Source: Maricaulis sp048270095 (GTDB lineage Bacteria > Pseudomonadota > Alphaproteobacteria > Caulobacterales > Maricaulaceae). From it: DNA of 64,000 nt. The stretch covers positions 1 to 64,000 of the forward strand of contig NZ_JBLWTL010000014.1 of NCBI RefSeq assembly GCF_048270095.1. Direction: 5' to 3'. A program made the translations under genes and the position numbers. The notes beneath the pieces are model-generated. The model did not search any database. It worked only from the letters and a program-made list of their open reading frames with translations, and was not told where the DNA came from. Positions 1 through 7,541 of this stretch are shown piece after piece. How positions within the stretch are numbered: the first letter of the stretch is position 1; each line of letters opens with the position of its first letter.

Positions 1-117
1 GCGCCGGAAGACGAAGCCATCGGCACGCCAGGTCTTTAGCCGACTCCAGAGCCGGACTTCATGCGGCGTCATGCGCTTTCGCAGCGCTCGCGCGTGCTTG
101 ACCATGGGACGCGTCAT
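1..117 (-). CDS. DUF559 (endonuclease-fold) protein, N-terminal fragment cut by the window edge
   Basis: The minus strand reads 39 open codons from ATG at 117 to the left edge. The peptide contains RKRMTPHEVRLWSRLK followed by GFVFRR. This is the characteristic N-terminus of DUF559 proteins, a family related to very-short-patch repair and restriction-type endonucleases. The catalytic part lies outside the window. A second in-frame ATG at 105 gives the same domain, and neither start has a convincing ribosome binding site. The nuclease relationship is known for the family; any role here is inference. A dispersed hairpin repeat lies just upstream of the gene at 183-246. Confidence 0.7.
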   Translation of the reverse strand, partial: MTRPMVKHARALRKRMTPHEVRLWSRLKTWRADGFVFRR

Positions 118-182
118 AGGGGAATTTTGACACGGCTGGGCGCGGGGTTCGCGTGACGGGTCTCATGGCGTCGCGCTCTACG

Positions 183-246
183 ATCCTCACCAGCTCCGCC
201 CCGGACTTCGTCCGGCGCACCTCTTCCATCAAGGAAGAGGAGGGGG
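183..246 (+). repeat. Dispersed intergenic hairpin repeat, copy 1
   Basis: The block starts ATCCTCACCAGCTCCG and ends with a perfect hairpin: CCTCTTCC, loop ATCAA, GGAAGAGG. It recurs almost unchanged at 54731-54786 and, inverted, at 54815-54866. It sits in the 247-base gap between the DUF559 fragment and the GNAT-nitrilase gene, where I see no other feature. Confidence 0.8.
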
Positions 247-364
247 TTGGGTTGTGCCAACGCCGCGCCGCCCCCGCCAACAAACCACTAGGTCCAACCC
301 CGCAAATCCTGTATGGCCGCGCTGGCGCCTGATAGGGTGCGCCCACGCAACAGGATTCGCTTTC

Positions 365-1915
365 ATGGCCAGCCAGAAATCCCGCTCTTCGCTCAATATC
401 CGCAATGCCCGGATCGCCGACATTCCGGCGATCATCGCCCTGGTGGACAAGGTTTATCCGCAACTGGACAGCTATAGCACCGCCATGGTCCAGGGGCAGA
501 TTTCCAACTTCCCCGAAGGGCAGGTTGTGGTCGAATATGATGGCGAAGTGGTGGGCTATTGCGCCAGCTTTATTATCGACGAGGCCTCGGCGCTGTCGCC
601 GCACACCTGGAATGGCATTACCGGCTCGGGCTATGCCTCGCGTCATAATCCCAAGGGCGACTGGCTGTATGGCATGGAAGTGTGTGTCGACCAGGACAAG
701 CGTCGGCTGCGCATCGGCCAGCGTCTGTATGATGCGCGCCGCGAATTATGCGAACGCTTCGAGCTGAAGGGGATTGTGTTTGGCGGCCGTATGCCGAGCT
801 GGAAGCGGCGCAAGAAACTCTATCCCAATCCGGCCGATTATCTGGCAGCCGTGGTTGAGCAGAAGATCTCCGATCCGGTGATCCGCTTCCAGATGCGCCT
901 GGGTTTCGAGCCGGTTGGCGTGCTCAGCGATTATCTGCCCTTCGACGACGCATCGGGCGGGTATGCCAGCCATATGGTCTGGCGCAATCCTTACGCGGTG
1001 GTCCACACCAAGAGCGCCAGCGCACCTCCGGGCGAGAAGGACAGTGTGCGCGTCGCCTCGGTGCAATTCCAGCAGCGCAAGGTGCACTCTTTCGAGGAGT
1101 TCATGAGCAATGTGGAATATTTCGTCGATGTCACGGCGGATTATCGCTGTGATTTCGTCGTCTTCCCCGAACTCTTCACGCTGCAATTGCTGGCCTTTGC
1201 GGAAACCCGCCTGACGCCATCGCAATCCATCGAGGCGCTGACCGAATACACGCCGCAATTCGTCGAGGCGATGCGCCAGCTGGCGATCAGCTATAATATC
1301 AATATCGTTGGCGGCTCCCACCCGACGCGCACCGAACGCGGCGATATCCAGAATATCGCCTATGTCTTCCTGCGCGATGGCTCGGTGCATCAGCAAGAGA
1401 AGATCCACCCGACCCCGTCCGAACAGATGTGGTGGGGCATCAAGGGCGGTAATGAGATCGCCACCATCCAGACCGATTGCGGGCCGATCGGCGTGCTGAT
1501 CTGCTATGACAGCGAGTTTCCCGAACTGGCGCGCCAGCTGGTCGATGCCGGCGCCAAGCTGCTTTTCGTGCCGTTCTGCACCGATAACCGCCAGGGCTAT
1601 ATGCGGGTGCGCTATTGCAGCCAGGCCCGCGCGATCGAGAACCAGTGCTATGTCGTGATGTCCGGTAATGTCGGAAATCTGCCGGGTGTGGAAAACATGG
1701 ACATCCAATACGCCCAGTCCTGCATATTGACCCCGTGTGACTTCCGCTTTGCCCGCGATGGTATTGCCGCGGAGTGTACTGAAAATGTGGAAACCGTCGC
1801 CATCGCCGATCTCAATCTGGGCGATCTCGACTGGGCGCGTCAGGAGGGCACAGTGCGCAATCTGCGCGACCGGCGCTTTGACCTCTATTCGATCAAATGG
1901 ACCGCCAGGACCTGA
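365..1915 (+). CDS. Bifunctional GNAT acetyltransferase / carbon-nitrogen hydrolase (nitrilase superfamily)
   Basis: This 516-residue protein fuses a GNAT-like domain (about 10-205) to a nitrilase domain (about 227-510). The nitrilase triad is visible: Glu269 in FPELF, Lys346 in EKIHPT and Cys380 in ICYDSEFPE. The same two-domain layout is known in proteins resembling Bacillus YhcX. The hydrolase should cleave a carbon-nitrogen bond in an amide or nitrile-type substrate, and the acetyltransferase half suggests coupled modification of a small amine. The natural substrate cannot be told. I chose ATG 365 because homology begins just after it, and the longer reading from 254 adds a low-complexity Pro/Arg leader. 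The small GFA gene follows 11 bases later. Confidence 0.85.
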   Translation: MASQKSRSSLNIRNARIADIPAIIALVDKVYPQLDSYSTAMVQGQISNFPEGQVVVEYDGEVVGYCASFIIDEASALSPHTWNGITGSGYASRHNPKGDWLYGMEVCVDQDKRRLRIGQRLYDARRELCERFELKGIVFGGRMPSWKRRKKLYPNPADYLAAVVEQKISDPVIRFQMRLGFEPVGVLSDYLPFDDASGGYASHMVWRNPYAVVHTKSASAPPGEKDSVRVASVQFQQRKVHSFEEFMSNVEYFVDVTADYRCDFVVFPELFTLQLLAFAETRLTPSQSIEALTEYTPQFVEAMRQLAISYNINIVGGSHPTRTERGDIQNIAYVFLRDGSVHQQEKIHPTPSEQMWWGIKGGNEIATIQTDCGPIGVLICYDSEFPELARQLVDAGAKLLFVPFCTDNRQGYMRVRYCSQARAIENQCYVVMSGNVGNLPGVENMDIQYAQSCILTPCDFRFARDGIAAECTENVETVAIADLNLGDLDWARQEGTVRNLRDRRFDLYSIKWTART

Positions 1916-1926
1916 GGCGGGCCGCG

Positions 1927-2292
1927 ATGATGGAGGGGCAATGCCATTGCGGCGCAGTGCGCTGGACGCTCACCATCGAGCCCGACTGGCTGACCCGGTG
2001 CAATTGCAGCTATTGCCGCCGCGCGCAGGCGCTTTGGGCCTATGCCGACGCTTCACAGGTGACGCTCGACTACCGGGCTGACGGCGTCGTGCGCTATCTC
2101 CAGGGCGACCGGACGCTGGCCTTTATCTCCTGCAAGGCCTGTGGCTGTACCACGCATTGGGAGGGCGCCGATCCGGCCGCCGGCGGGCGCATGGCGGTCA
2201 ATGCCAACATGGCGGAGCCATCGGCCATTGAAGGCCTGCGCATCCGGCATTTCGACGGCGCGGACAGCTGGGAATATCTCGACCAGGGCTGA
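1927..2292 (+). CDS. GFA (glutathione-dependent formaldehyde-activating enzyme-like) family protein
   Basis: The 121-residue protein has the cysteine pattern of the GFA/CENP-V fold: CHCGAV near the start, CNCSYC, then CKACGC. These cysteines bind zinc in family members. Few members catalyse the reaction in the family name, so a formaldehyde role is not implied. ATG 1927 is preferred to 1897, which would overlap the end of the upstream gene. A second in-frame ATG at 1930 is also possible. The gene is probably co-transcribed with the GNAT-nitrilase. A second, unrelated-looking GFA gene lies in the PDH block at 50924-51346. Confidence 0.8.
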   Translation: MMEGQCHCGAVRWTLTIEPDWLTRCNCSYCRRAQALWAYADASQVTLDYRADGVVRYLQGDRTLAFISCKACGCTTHWEGADPAAGGRMAVNANMAEPSAIEGLRIRHFDGADSWEYLDQG

Positions 2293-2323
2293 CAGGCCCG
2301 TTCGAGCGCTATGGCGAGTGGCC

Positions 2324-2632
2324 TCAGAGCGGCTCGACCACATCGGCCCAATCGGGGTTTTTCTGCGCCTGGGAGGCGAGAAAAGGGCATTGCGGATAGA
2401 TGGTGAAGCCCTTGGCGCGGGCCTCGCTGACAACATGGCGCGCCAGTGCCACACCGACGCCGGTACCGCGCAGGCTTTGCGGCACGCCGACATGGTCGAC
2501 CAGGATGCGATTCTCGCCGGTGCGCCTGAAGGTCAGCTCGCCCGGATCGGGCTTGCCTTCGACATGCGCCAGATAGCGACCGCGCTCGCCGTCCGCTTCA
2601 AGTGTGAAGCTGATGCCGGGGGATTGTGTCAT
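2324..2632 (-). CDS. Small GNAT-family N-acetyltransferase (YjdJ/COG2388 type)
   Basis: The 102-residue protein is the short, single-domain GNAT form. The acetyl-CoA binding loop is visible in VPQSLRGTGVGVALARH, after DHV and before the YPQCPF segment typical of COG2388. Such proteins probably acetylate amino groups, but substrates are mostly unknown. It is convergent with the GFA gene upstream, and a 44-residue membrane peptide is encoded 48 bases before its start on the same strand. Assignment to the family is firm; function is not. Confidence 0.85.
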   Translation of the reverse strand: MTQSPGISFTLEADGERGRYLAHVEGKPDPGELTFRRTGENRILVDHVGVPQSLRGTGVGVALARHVVSEARAKGFTIYPQCPFLASQAQKNPDWADVVEPL

Positions 2633-2680
2633 CGTATTATCCTTTCAGGCGGGCGCGTCAATCGGGCGCCCGGGCCAGGC

Positions 2681-2815
2681 TCACAGGGTAACCGGTCCCC
2701 CCATCGCCGCAACAGCCAGCACGAGCTGATCGCCCGACTGATACGGTGCCGCGAAGGCAAACCAGACTGCACTGGCGAGAACCGCCATCGAAACTATCAA
2801 ACCGACCCACCGCAT
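2681..2815 (-). CDS. Small membrane protein, 44 residues
   Basis: The minus strand encodes MRWVGLIVSMAVLASAVWFA and onward for 44 codons to TGA. GAAGGAG lies about six bases before the ATG, a strong ribosome binding site. Residues 4-23 form one hydrophobic helix, followed by a short polar turn and a second mildly hydrophobic stretch. Start, spacing and composition make it a credible gene, although it is short. I do not recognise the family. It reads toward the small GNAT gene with a 48-base gap, so the two may share a transcript. Confidence 0.6.
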   Translation of the reverse strand: MRWVGLIVSMAVLASAVWFAFAAPYQSGDQLVLAVAAMGGPVTL

Positions 2816-3004
2816 CGGGCACTCCTTCAAAACCTGACGGGTAGATAGGAAGCATTGGCGTCCGGATTAAGGCCCGAAACGGAAATAGACTTGTGTCGCG
2901 CAGTTCACGGACACACCCTGCTGCCGGCGCACGGTCTCATGCCTTGTCACCGGCACGGGCACCCCGCAGACTGCGCTGCGCAAGCAGGTGGAAAGGCCAA
3001 TCCC

Positions 3005-3211
3005 GTGCGTCACATCAAATTATGGATTGTCGGCGGGCTGCTCGCCTTGCTGGGCCTGTTCGCCTTCCAGAATATCGCCCAGGTCGAACTGACCGTGTTG
3101 TTCTGGAGTTTTCAGACCAGCCGCATCGTCGTCATCGGATCGAGCTTTCTGCTCGGCGGTGTGGTGGGCTGGCTTCTCAAGGCTTTCTGGCATCCCGGCG
3201 CGCGCCGCTAG
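3005..3211 (+). CDS. LapA-domain (DUF1049) inner-membrane protein
   Basis: The 68-residue protein has two membrane helices (about 5-23 and 39-60) with a short loop containing NIAQVELTVLFWSFQT, the LapA/DUF1049 signature. In enterobacteria LapA helps lipopolysaccharide assembly in the inner membrane; here this is known only for relatives. GTG 3005 is chosen because GGAAAGG precedes it at a workable distance and the domain starts there. The alternative from 2855 would add 50 residues of non-homologous leader. It lies 131 bases upstream of the cbpA-like gene. Confidence 0.75.
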   Translation: MRHIKLWIVGGLLALLGLFAFQNIAQVELTVLFWSFQTSRIVVIGSSFLLGGVVGWLLKAFWHPGARR

Positions 3212-3342
3212 CCAAGGCGCGGATCCGGCTACGCGCGCGCTGTCGCAGCCCTGAAGCCGGGCGGGGCAATTGGTCGCCCCCCGCTTGTACTGCTGCGCCA
3301 ATGCGTGACAATGGCCCGTCTATCCGTTTCGCCGAGGTCGCC

Positions 3343-4266
3343 ATGTCACGTGATCCCTATGAAGTTCTTGGTCTGCCCAGGAATGCCAGCGCCGAAGAGA
3401 TCAAGAAGGCTTATCGCAAGATCGTCCGCACCAGCCATCCCGATCTCAATCCGGATGATGCAGGCGCGCAGGAGCGTTTCATCGAGGCGACCGCGGCTCA
3501 TGACCTGCTCAAGGACCCGGTGCAGCGCGCCCGCTTTGACAAGGGTGAGATCGATGCCAGCGGCGCCGAGCGCCAGCCCGAGCGCCCCTTCTATCGCGAG
3601 TATGCGGAGCAGCCGGGCAATCCCTATCAATCCTCGCGCGGGTTTGAGGGCTTCGACAGCTCGGACATATTCGAGGAAATCCTGCGCCAGCGCGGTCAGG
3701 GCGGCGCGCGTGGCGGCCATTTCAACGCACCGGGCCCGGACCGCCGTTATCAGCTCGAGCTTGATTTTCTCGAGGCCGCGCTTGGCACGCAAAAACGCAT
3801 CACCCTGCCGGATGGTCAGAGCCTCGACGTCAAAATCCCCACCGGCACGGCCGATGGCCAGACTATCCGCCTGCGCGGCAAGGGCGGTGAGGGCATGGGC
3901 GAGGGCCCCGATGGCGACGCGCTGGTGACACTGTCCGTGCGGCCGCACAAACTGTTCCGCCGTGAGGGCAATGATATCCTGCTCACCCTGCCAATCTCGC
4001 TGGATGAAGCCGTGCTCGGCGGCAAGGTCGAAGCCCCGACGATTGACGGCCCGGTCTCGCTGAGCCTTCCCAAGGGCGCCAGCAGTGGCCAGGTCCTGCG
4101 CCTGCGTGGCCGCGGTGTGCAGCCGCCGGGCCAGAAACCGCGCGGTGATCAGCGGGTCGAATTGCGCATCATCTCGCCGCCGGAGATCGACGACGCGCTG
4201 CGCAGCTTCATGCAGAGCTGGCGCGAAACCCATGCCTATGATCCGCGCAAGGAGATGATGTCATGA
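3343..4266 (+). CDS. cbpA: DnaJ-type co-chaperone, CbpA-like
   Basis: The 307-residue protein has a J domain (about 3-68) with the HPD tripeptide in TSHPDLNP, which stimulates DnaK ATPase, then a linker and two C-terminal substrate-binding beta domains (about 130-290). There is no CxxCxGxG zinc finger, so it is a class B/CbpA-type J protein, not DnaJ itself. ATG 3343 is the first residue of the J domain; the longer open frame from 2893 is not homologous. Its stop overlaps the start of the cbpM-like gene (ATGA), which points to translational coupling and supports the CbpA assignment. Confidence 0.85.
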   Translation: MSRDPYEVLGLPRNASAEEIKKAYRKIVRTSHPDLNPDDAGAQERFIEATAAHDLLKDPVQRARFDKGEIDASGAERQPERPFYREYAEQPGNPYQSSRGFEGFDSSDIFEEILRQRGQGGARGGHFNAPGPDRRYQLELDFLEAALGTQKRITLPDGQSLDVKIPTGTADGQTIRLRGKGGEGMGEGPDGDALVTLSVRPHKLFRREGNDILLTLPISLDEAVLGGKVEAPTIDGPVSLSLPKGASSGQVLRLRGRGVQPPGQKPRGDQRVELRIISPPEIDDALRSFMQSWRETHAYDPRKEMMS

Positions 4267-4607
4267 GCGAGAATCTGACCGTCAATGAGATCATCGAAAC
4301 GGTTGCGGCGCTGACGGCGGAGCGGCTGACGGCCTATATCGAGATCGGCATCATCATCCCGATCCAGGACGAGGCGGGCCCGCTTTTCGCTCCGGTCGAT
4401 TGCGCCCGGCTGCAATTGATCTGCGAGCTGGAACAGAGCCATGAACTCGCCGATGAAGCTCTGGAACTGGTGATGTCACTGGTCGATCAACTCCATGGCG
4501 CCCGCGCCGACCTGGAGGCGCTCGGCGCCGCGGTGGATGCCCAGCCGGTCGACGTGCGTGAACGGATACTGACGGCCTGGAGAGCGCGCCGGGGCGGGCC
4601 GGGCTGA
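4263..4607 (+). CDS. cbpM: CbpM-like chaperone modulator
   Basis: The 114-residue protein has a MerR-like helical start and then a heptad-rich helical half, with CARLQLICELEQSHEL followed by ELVMSLVDQL. This pattern matches CbpM, which binds the J domain of CbpA and restrains it. Its ATG overlaps the cbpA stop by four bases. The pairing and order match the enterobacterial cbpAM operon. The MerR-like segment is too short for a full DNA-binding regulator, which argues against a transcriptional role. Confidence 0.8.
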   Translation: MSENLTVNEIIETVAALTAERLTAYIEIGIIIPIQDEAGPLFAPVDCARLQLICELEQSHELADEALELVMSLVDQLHGARADLEALGAAVDAQPVDVRERILTAWRARRGGPG

Positions 4608-4926
4608 TAGTCGTTTGGGCTGGTGCGGCATGCGGGCCGGATCGCCGCGGGCGCGCGTTACCCGCTTGGCGGCGGAGACGGGGTGGCGGAAGCCACTGTC
4701 TTCGCCTCACATTCCCGTTTCGCCCGTCAGCCCGGGCCGGATGCGGTGCGGTTCAGCCCGAGATTGTAGCAGGGCGGGAAGCTACCGGATTTCTAGAACA
4801 ACCAAGTAAATCGGTAGGTTATAGGAATTTCTTTATTCCCGTTTTCTGCATAAAACCATAGAGGCAGTGAGGTCTTCGACCTAGGTTGCAACATAATTGG
4901 ACTCGATCGGCGTCAAGGTATGAAAC
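4608..4926. other. Intergenic region without a recognisable gene
   Basis: About 320 bases between cbpM and the XRE gene. The left half is GC-rich, and the right half (about 4780-4890) is noticeably AT-rich and probably holds the promoter of the XRE gene. I see no convincing coding frame, repeat or hairpin. Confidence 0.5.
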
Positions 4927-5574
4927 ATGAGGCAAACTTGGGGGGAGAGGCTTAGGCGGTTACGCAACCAGGCTGGCATGAAGCAACAAACCCTGGCATC
5001 CCTGCTCAAGATCAGTCAGGGATATTTGTCGCGGCTTGAGGCCGGGCAGGTCCGGCCGCGCGGCGATGTCCTGTCGCGAATCGAGGATCTGCTCGGCGCG
5101 CCAGAACAGATTTCACTGCTTGACCAGATCGTGCTGACCATCCGGCTCTGTCCCCACATGGCCTGTCTGATTGAAGGCGCGCGGCCGTTCAACCTGCTCG
5201 CGTCAAGCCAGGGCAATGCCTCACCGCTCTCGCCCTTCCATGAATGCCGGGAGAGCGAGCCCCTGTCATGCCCTGACCTGACTTCATTCATCGAGGGCGT
5301 CCAGACGCTGACCGCGCTCAAGCTTGAGGGCGCCCTGCAGGGCGCTGCCGGGCATATCTGGCACCGCCAGGCGAGCGAGCCCCCCACTGCGATGAAGTCC
5401 ATCCATATTCCGATCGGCACCGGCCCCAACCGATGGATGTGGCACACAATCACGATCCCGATCGCCCAATCGGAATTCGCCAAAACCGAGCTTGAATGGG
5501 GCGGGCGCCTCGCGCTGGAGGAGCAGGCGAGCCTGAGAATGCAGCCGGCCGAGCTCTACGGACATACACGCTAG
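4927..5574 (+). CDS. XRE-family transcriptional regulator with an unassigned C-terminal domain
   Basis: The 215-residue protein starts with a Cro/C1-type helix-turn-helix (about 6-60), seen in QQTLASLLKISQGYLSRLE. Residues 110-205 form a separate domain that I cannot place; it contains HIPIGTGPNRWMWHTITIPI. It could be a ligand-binding domain. It stands alone before the chemoreceptor gene, 146 bases away on the same strand, so it may regulate that gene or itself; this is inference. ATG 4927 has AAGG a little upstream and starts the HTH domain directly. Confidence 0.75.
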   Translation: MRQTWGERLRRLRNQAGMKQQTLASLLKISQGYLSRLEAGQVRPRGDVLSRIEDLLGAPEQISLLDQIVLTIRLCPHMACLIEGARPFNLLASSQGNASPLSPFHECRESEPLSCPDLTSFIEGVQTLTALKLEGALQGAAGHIWHRQASEPPTAMKSIHIPIGTGPNRWMWHTITIPIAQSEFAKTELEWGGRLALEEQASLRMQPAELYGHTR

Positions 5575-5624
5575 ATGTCTGAAACTACAGCCGAAATTTC
5601 TTTATTCCGGCAAAGCTTGCCGCG

Positions 5625-5640
5625 TTAACCCTTATTAACC
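5625..5640 (+). promoter_or_regulatory. Two TTAACC half-sites one helical turn apart (CtrA-like)
   Basis: TTAACC occurs at 5625-5630 and 5635-5640, about 80 bases before the chemoreceptor start. CtrA, the cell-cycle and motility regulator of many alphaproteobacteria, prefers TTAA-N7-TTAA. Here the gap is six, so the match is near but imperfect. A weak hairpin (CGGCAA, AGC, TTGCCG at 5608-5622) lies just before it. Confidence 0.35.
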
Positions 5641-5720
5641 TTCGCACCCTCCACGCTGTAAGCCATAACCAGACCTGCCGGATCTTGCCGCGCAGGTTCA
5701 GCTCATTCCCGGGGGGAAAT

Positions 5721-7076
5721 ATGGCAGACCATAGCGGACAGGACAGACTCGATTTTATCGGTATCGACGACGGCGTGCGCGCAGCCCTGCGTGAGATCAA
5801 GGCACCGCTCGCCCCAAGCGTGGAAAGGGGTTTGAGCCTGTTCTACGCGACCATCTCCCGCGCCCCGGAAGTCGCCCACTTGTTCCGCGATGATCGTCAC
5901 CGCGATCACGCCATGACGAAACAGGTCGACCACTGGAATAATATCCTGAGCGGTCAGTATAACGACGCCTATTTCGACACTATCCGCCGTGTCGGCCGTG
6001 TGCATAGCGATATCGGTCTGGCGCCGCGCTACTATATTGCCGGCTACGCGACGGTGGCGTCCGAACTCTTGAGGAGCGCTGTGCGCGAAGGCTGCAAGGG
6101 CGCGCCAATCGGGTTCGGCAAGCCGGATACCGGCAAGGCCGAGATCTATATCGACGCCCTGGTACGCGCCATCTTTCTGGATATCGAGATGGGCGTGTCG
6201 GTCTATCTCGAAGAAGCCGAGGCGAAGGCGCGATTGAGCCGGCTGGAAGTCGCTGATGCGTTTGAACAGGGTGTGTCCGGCGTCATCGGTCGCCTGACCG
6301 AGACCTCCCGCGCGCTGGATGAGGCGGCTGATCTGGTCTCGCGGGTCGTCGAGAGCACACTGGGTGAGGCCTCGACGGCGGCGGCTGGCGCCGAGGAAGC
6401 GGCCACAAACGTCAAGTCGGTTTCCGTCGCCGCCGGCGAGATGGAAACCGCGTCGCGCGAGATTGCCGATCAGGTTGCGCGCACCTCCGCAATCACGATC
6501 GAGGCCGTCGAGCAGGTCACGGCCGCCAGTGACACGATGCAGGAACTCAATACCGCAGCCGCAGAAATCGGCAGTGCTGTGAGTCTGATCCAGGAGATCG
6601 CCGAACAGACCAATCTTCTGGCGCTGAATGCGACGATCGAATCGGCGCGTGCGGGCGAATCCGGAAAAGGGTTTGCGGTGGTCGCCAGTGAAGTGAAAGC
6701 CCTGGCGGGGCAAACCGCAAAAGCAACCGACCAGATCGCGCGCCAGATCGCCGATGTCCAGGCCGCGACGACACGCGCCAATTCGGTGATTGACGCCATC
6801 CGGGAGACGATAAATTCGGTCAATTCCGCGGCTGTGACCATCACGGCGGCCGTCGAGGAACAATCGGTGGTGACGCGTGAAATCGTCCGGAACACCACTG
6901 AGGCTGCGGCCGGCAACCAGAACAGCTCCCGGGCGACCAATGCGCTTGAGGCGAGCGTGCGCGAGGCGGGCGAGGCCGCCCGGCAGGTGACCCATTCCTC
7001 CGCATCAGTCCGTGATGAAATGGGCCAGCTCAACGAGCGCGTTGCCCAATTCATGACTGAGGCCCGGGCAGGATAG
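5721..7076 (+). CDS. Soluble globin-coupled chemoreceptor (HemAT-like aerotaxis transducer)
   Basis: The 451-residue protein has an N-terminal sensor globin (about 8-165) and a C-terminal methyl-accepting signalling domain (about 200-445). His95 in RVGRVHSDIGLAP is the expected proximal haem ligand. The signalling hairpin tip is clear: EIAEQTNLLALNATIESAR at about 292-310, running on through GFAVVASEVKALA. No membrane helix is present, so the receptor is cytoplasmic. By family precedent it senses oxygen, or another diatomic gas, and drives CheA. ATG 5721 has GGGGGGAA just ahead. A BLUF gene starts nine bases after the stop, suggesting a shared transcript. Confidence 0.9.
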   Translation: MADHSGQDRLDFIGIDDGVRAALREIKAPLAPSVERGLSLFYATISRAPEVAHLFRDDRHRDHAMTKQVDHWNNILSGQYNDAYFDTIRRVGRVHSDIGLAPRYYIAGYATVASELLRSAVREGCKGAPIGFGKPDTGKAEIYIDALVRAIFLDIEMGVSVYLEEAEAKARLSRLEVADAFEQGVSGVIGRLTETSRALDEAADLVSRVVESTLGEASTAAAGAEEAATNVKSVSVAAGEMETASREIADQVARTSAITIEAVEQVTAASDTMQELNTAAAEIGSAVSLIQEIAEQTNLLALNATIESARAGESGKGFAVVASEVKALAGQTAKATDQIARQIADVQAATTRANSVIDAIRETINSVNSAAVTITAAVEEQSVVTREIVRNTTEAAAGNQNSSRATNALEASVREAGEAARQVTHSSASVRDEMGQLNERVAQFMTEARAG

Positions 7077-7085
7077 GGCGCGCCG

Positions 7086-7541
7086 ATGTTATTGTGCCAG
7101 TTTGCCTTCTATAGCCGCCGCACCTGGACAGCCGCGAACAAGGCTGAGGATGAGGTCTATCTGCGCGACATCCTGGATGCCGGATTGCGCAATAATCCGG
7201 CGCACGGACTGACCGGCGTGCTGCTGGTGGACGGGCCACATTTCGTGCAGGTGCTGGAAGGGCGACGCAGCCCGCTCTATCGCACCTTGAAGCGGATCGA
7301 GAATAATCCGCATCATGGCGATCTTGTCCTGACGGGTTATTCCGAGGTGAGTGAGCGCATGTTCGGCGACTGGTCCGTCTTCGTGCGCACGCCGCCCGAT
7401 GGTCTGGCCGGAACGCCCTGGATCCCCAATCCCCAGCTGGCTACACACGGGCAGCTGGTCGACATCGCCCGGCGCGTCAGCTCGCTGACCACTGGCGTCA
7501 CCCGGATCCTGTCGCCCGGACCCGTCCGCAGGGAAGGCTAG
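7086..7541 (+). CDS. BLUF-domain blue-light photoreceptor
   Basis: The 151-residue protein is a short BLUF protein, with the flavin-binding domain at about 2-95 and a helical tail of about 50 residues. Tyr9 in FYSRR, Asn36/37 in RNNPAHGLTG and Gln55 in FVQVLEG correspond to the photochemically essential residues of the family. There is no output enzyme domain, so signalling should go through protein contacts. Because the gene follows the globin chemoreceptor with a nine-base gap, the two may combine light and oxygen input; this is inference. The stop overlaps the convergent lipoprotein gene by four bases. Confidence 0.85.
   Translation: MLLCQFAFYSRRTWTAANKAEDEVYLRDILDAGLRNNPAHGLTGVLLVDGPHFVQVLEGRRSPLYRTLKRIENNPHHGDLVLTGYSEVSERMFGDWSVFVRTPPDGLAGTPWIPNPQLATHGQLVDIARRVSSLTTGVTRILSPGPVRREG

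Noticed and set aside
2658..2855. 65-codon minus-strand frame overlapping the small membrane peptide
   Set aside because: Cys/Gly-rich translation with no good start; the other frame has a strong ribosome binding site and a hydrophobic helix.
4615..4809. Short plus-strand frame after cbpM
   Set aside because: Arg/Ser-rich, no ribosome binding site and no similarity; treated as non-coding.
5703..6995. Minus-strand open frame of 430 codons
   Set aside because: It is antisense to the globin-coupled chemoreceptor, which has all expected motifs.
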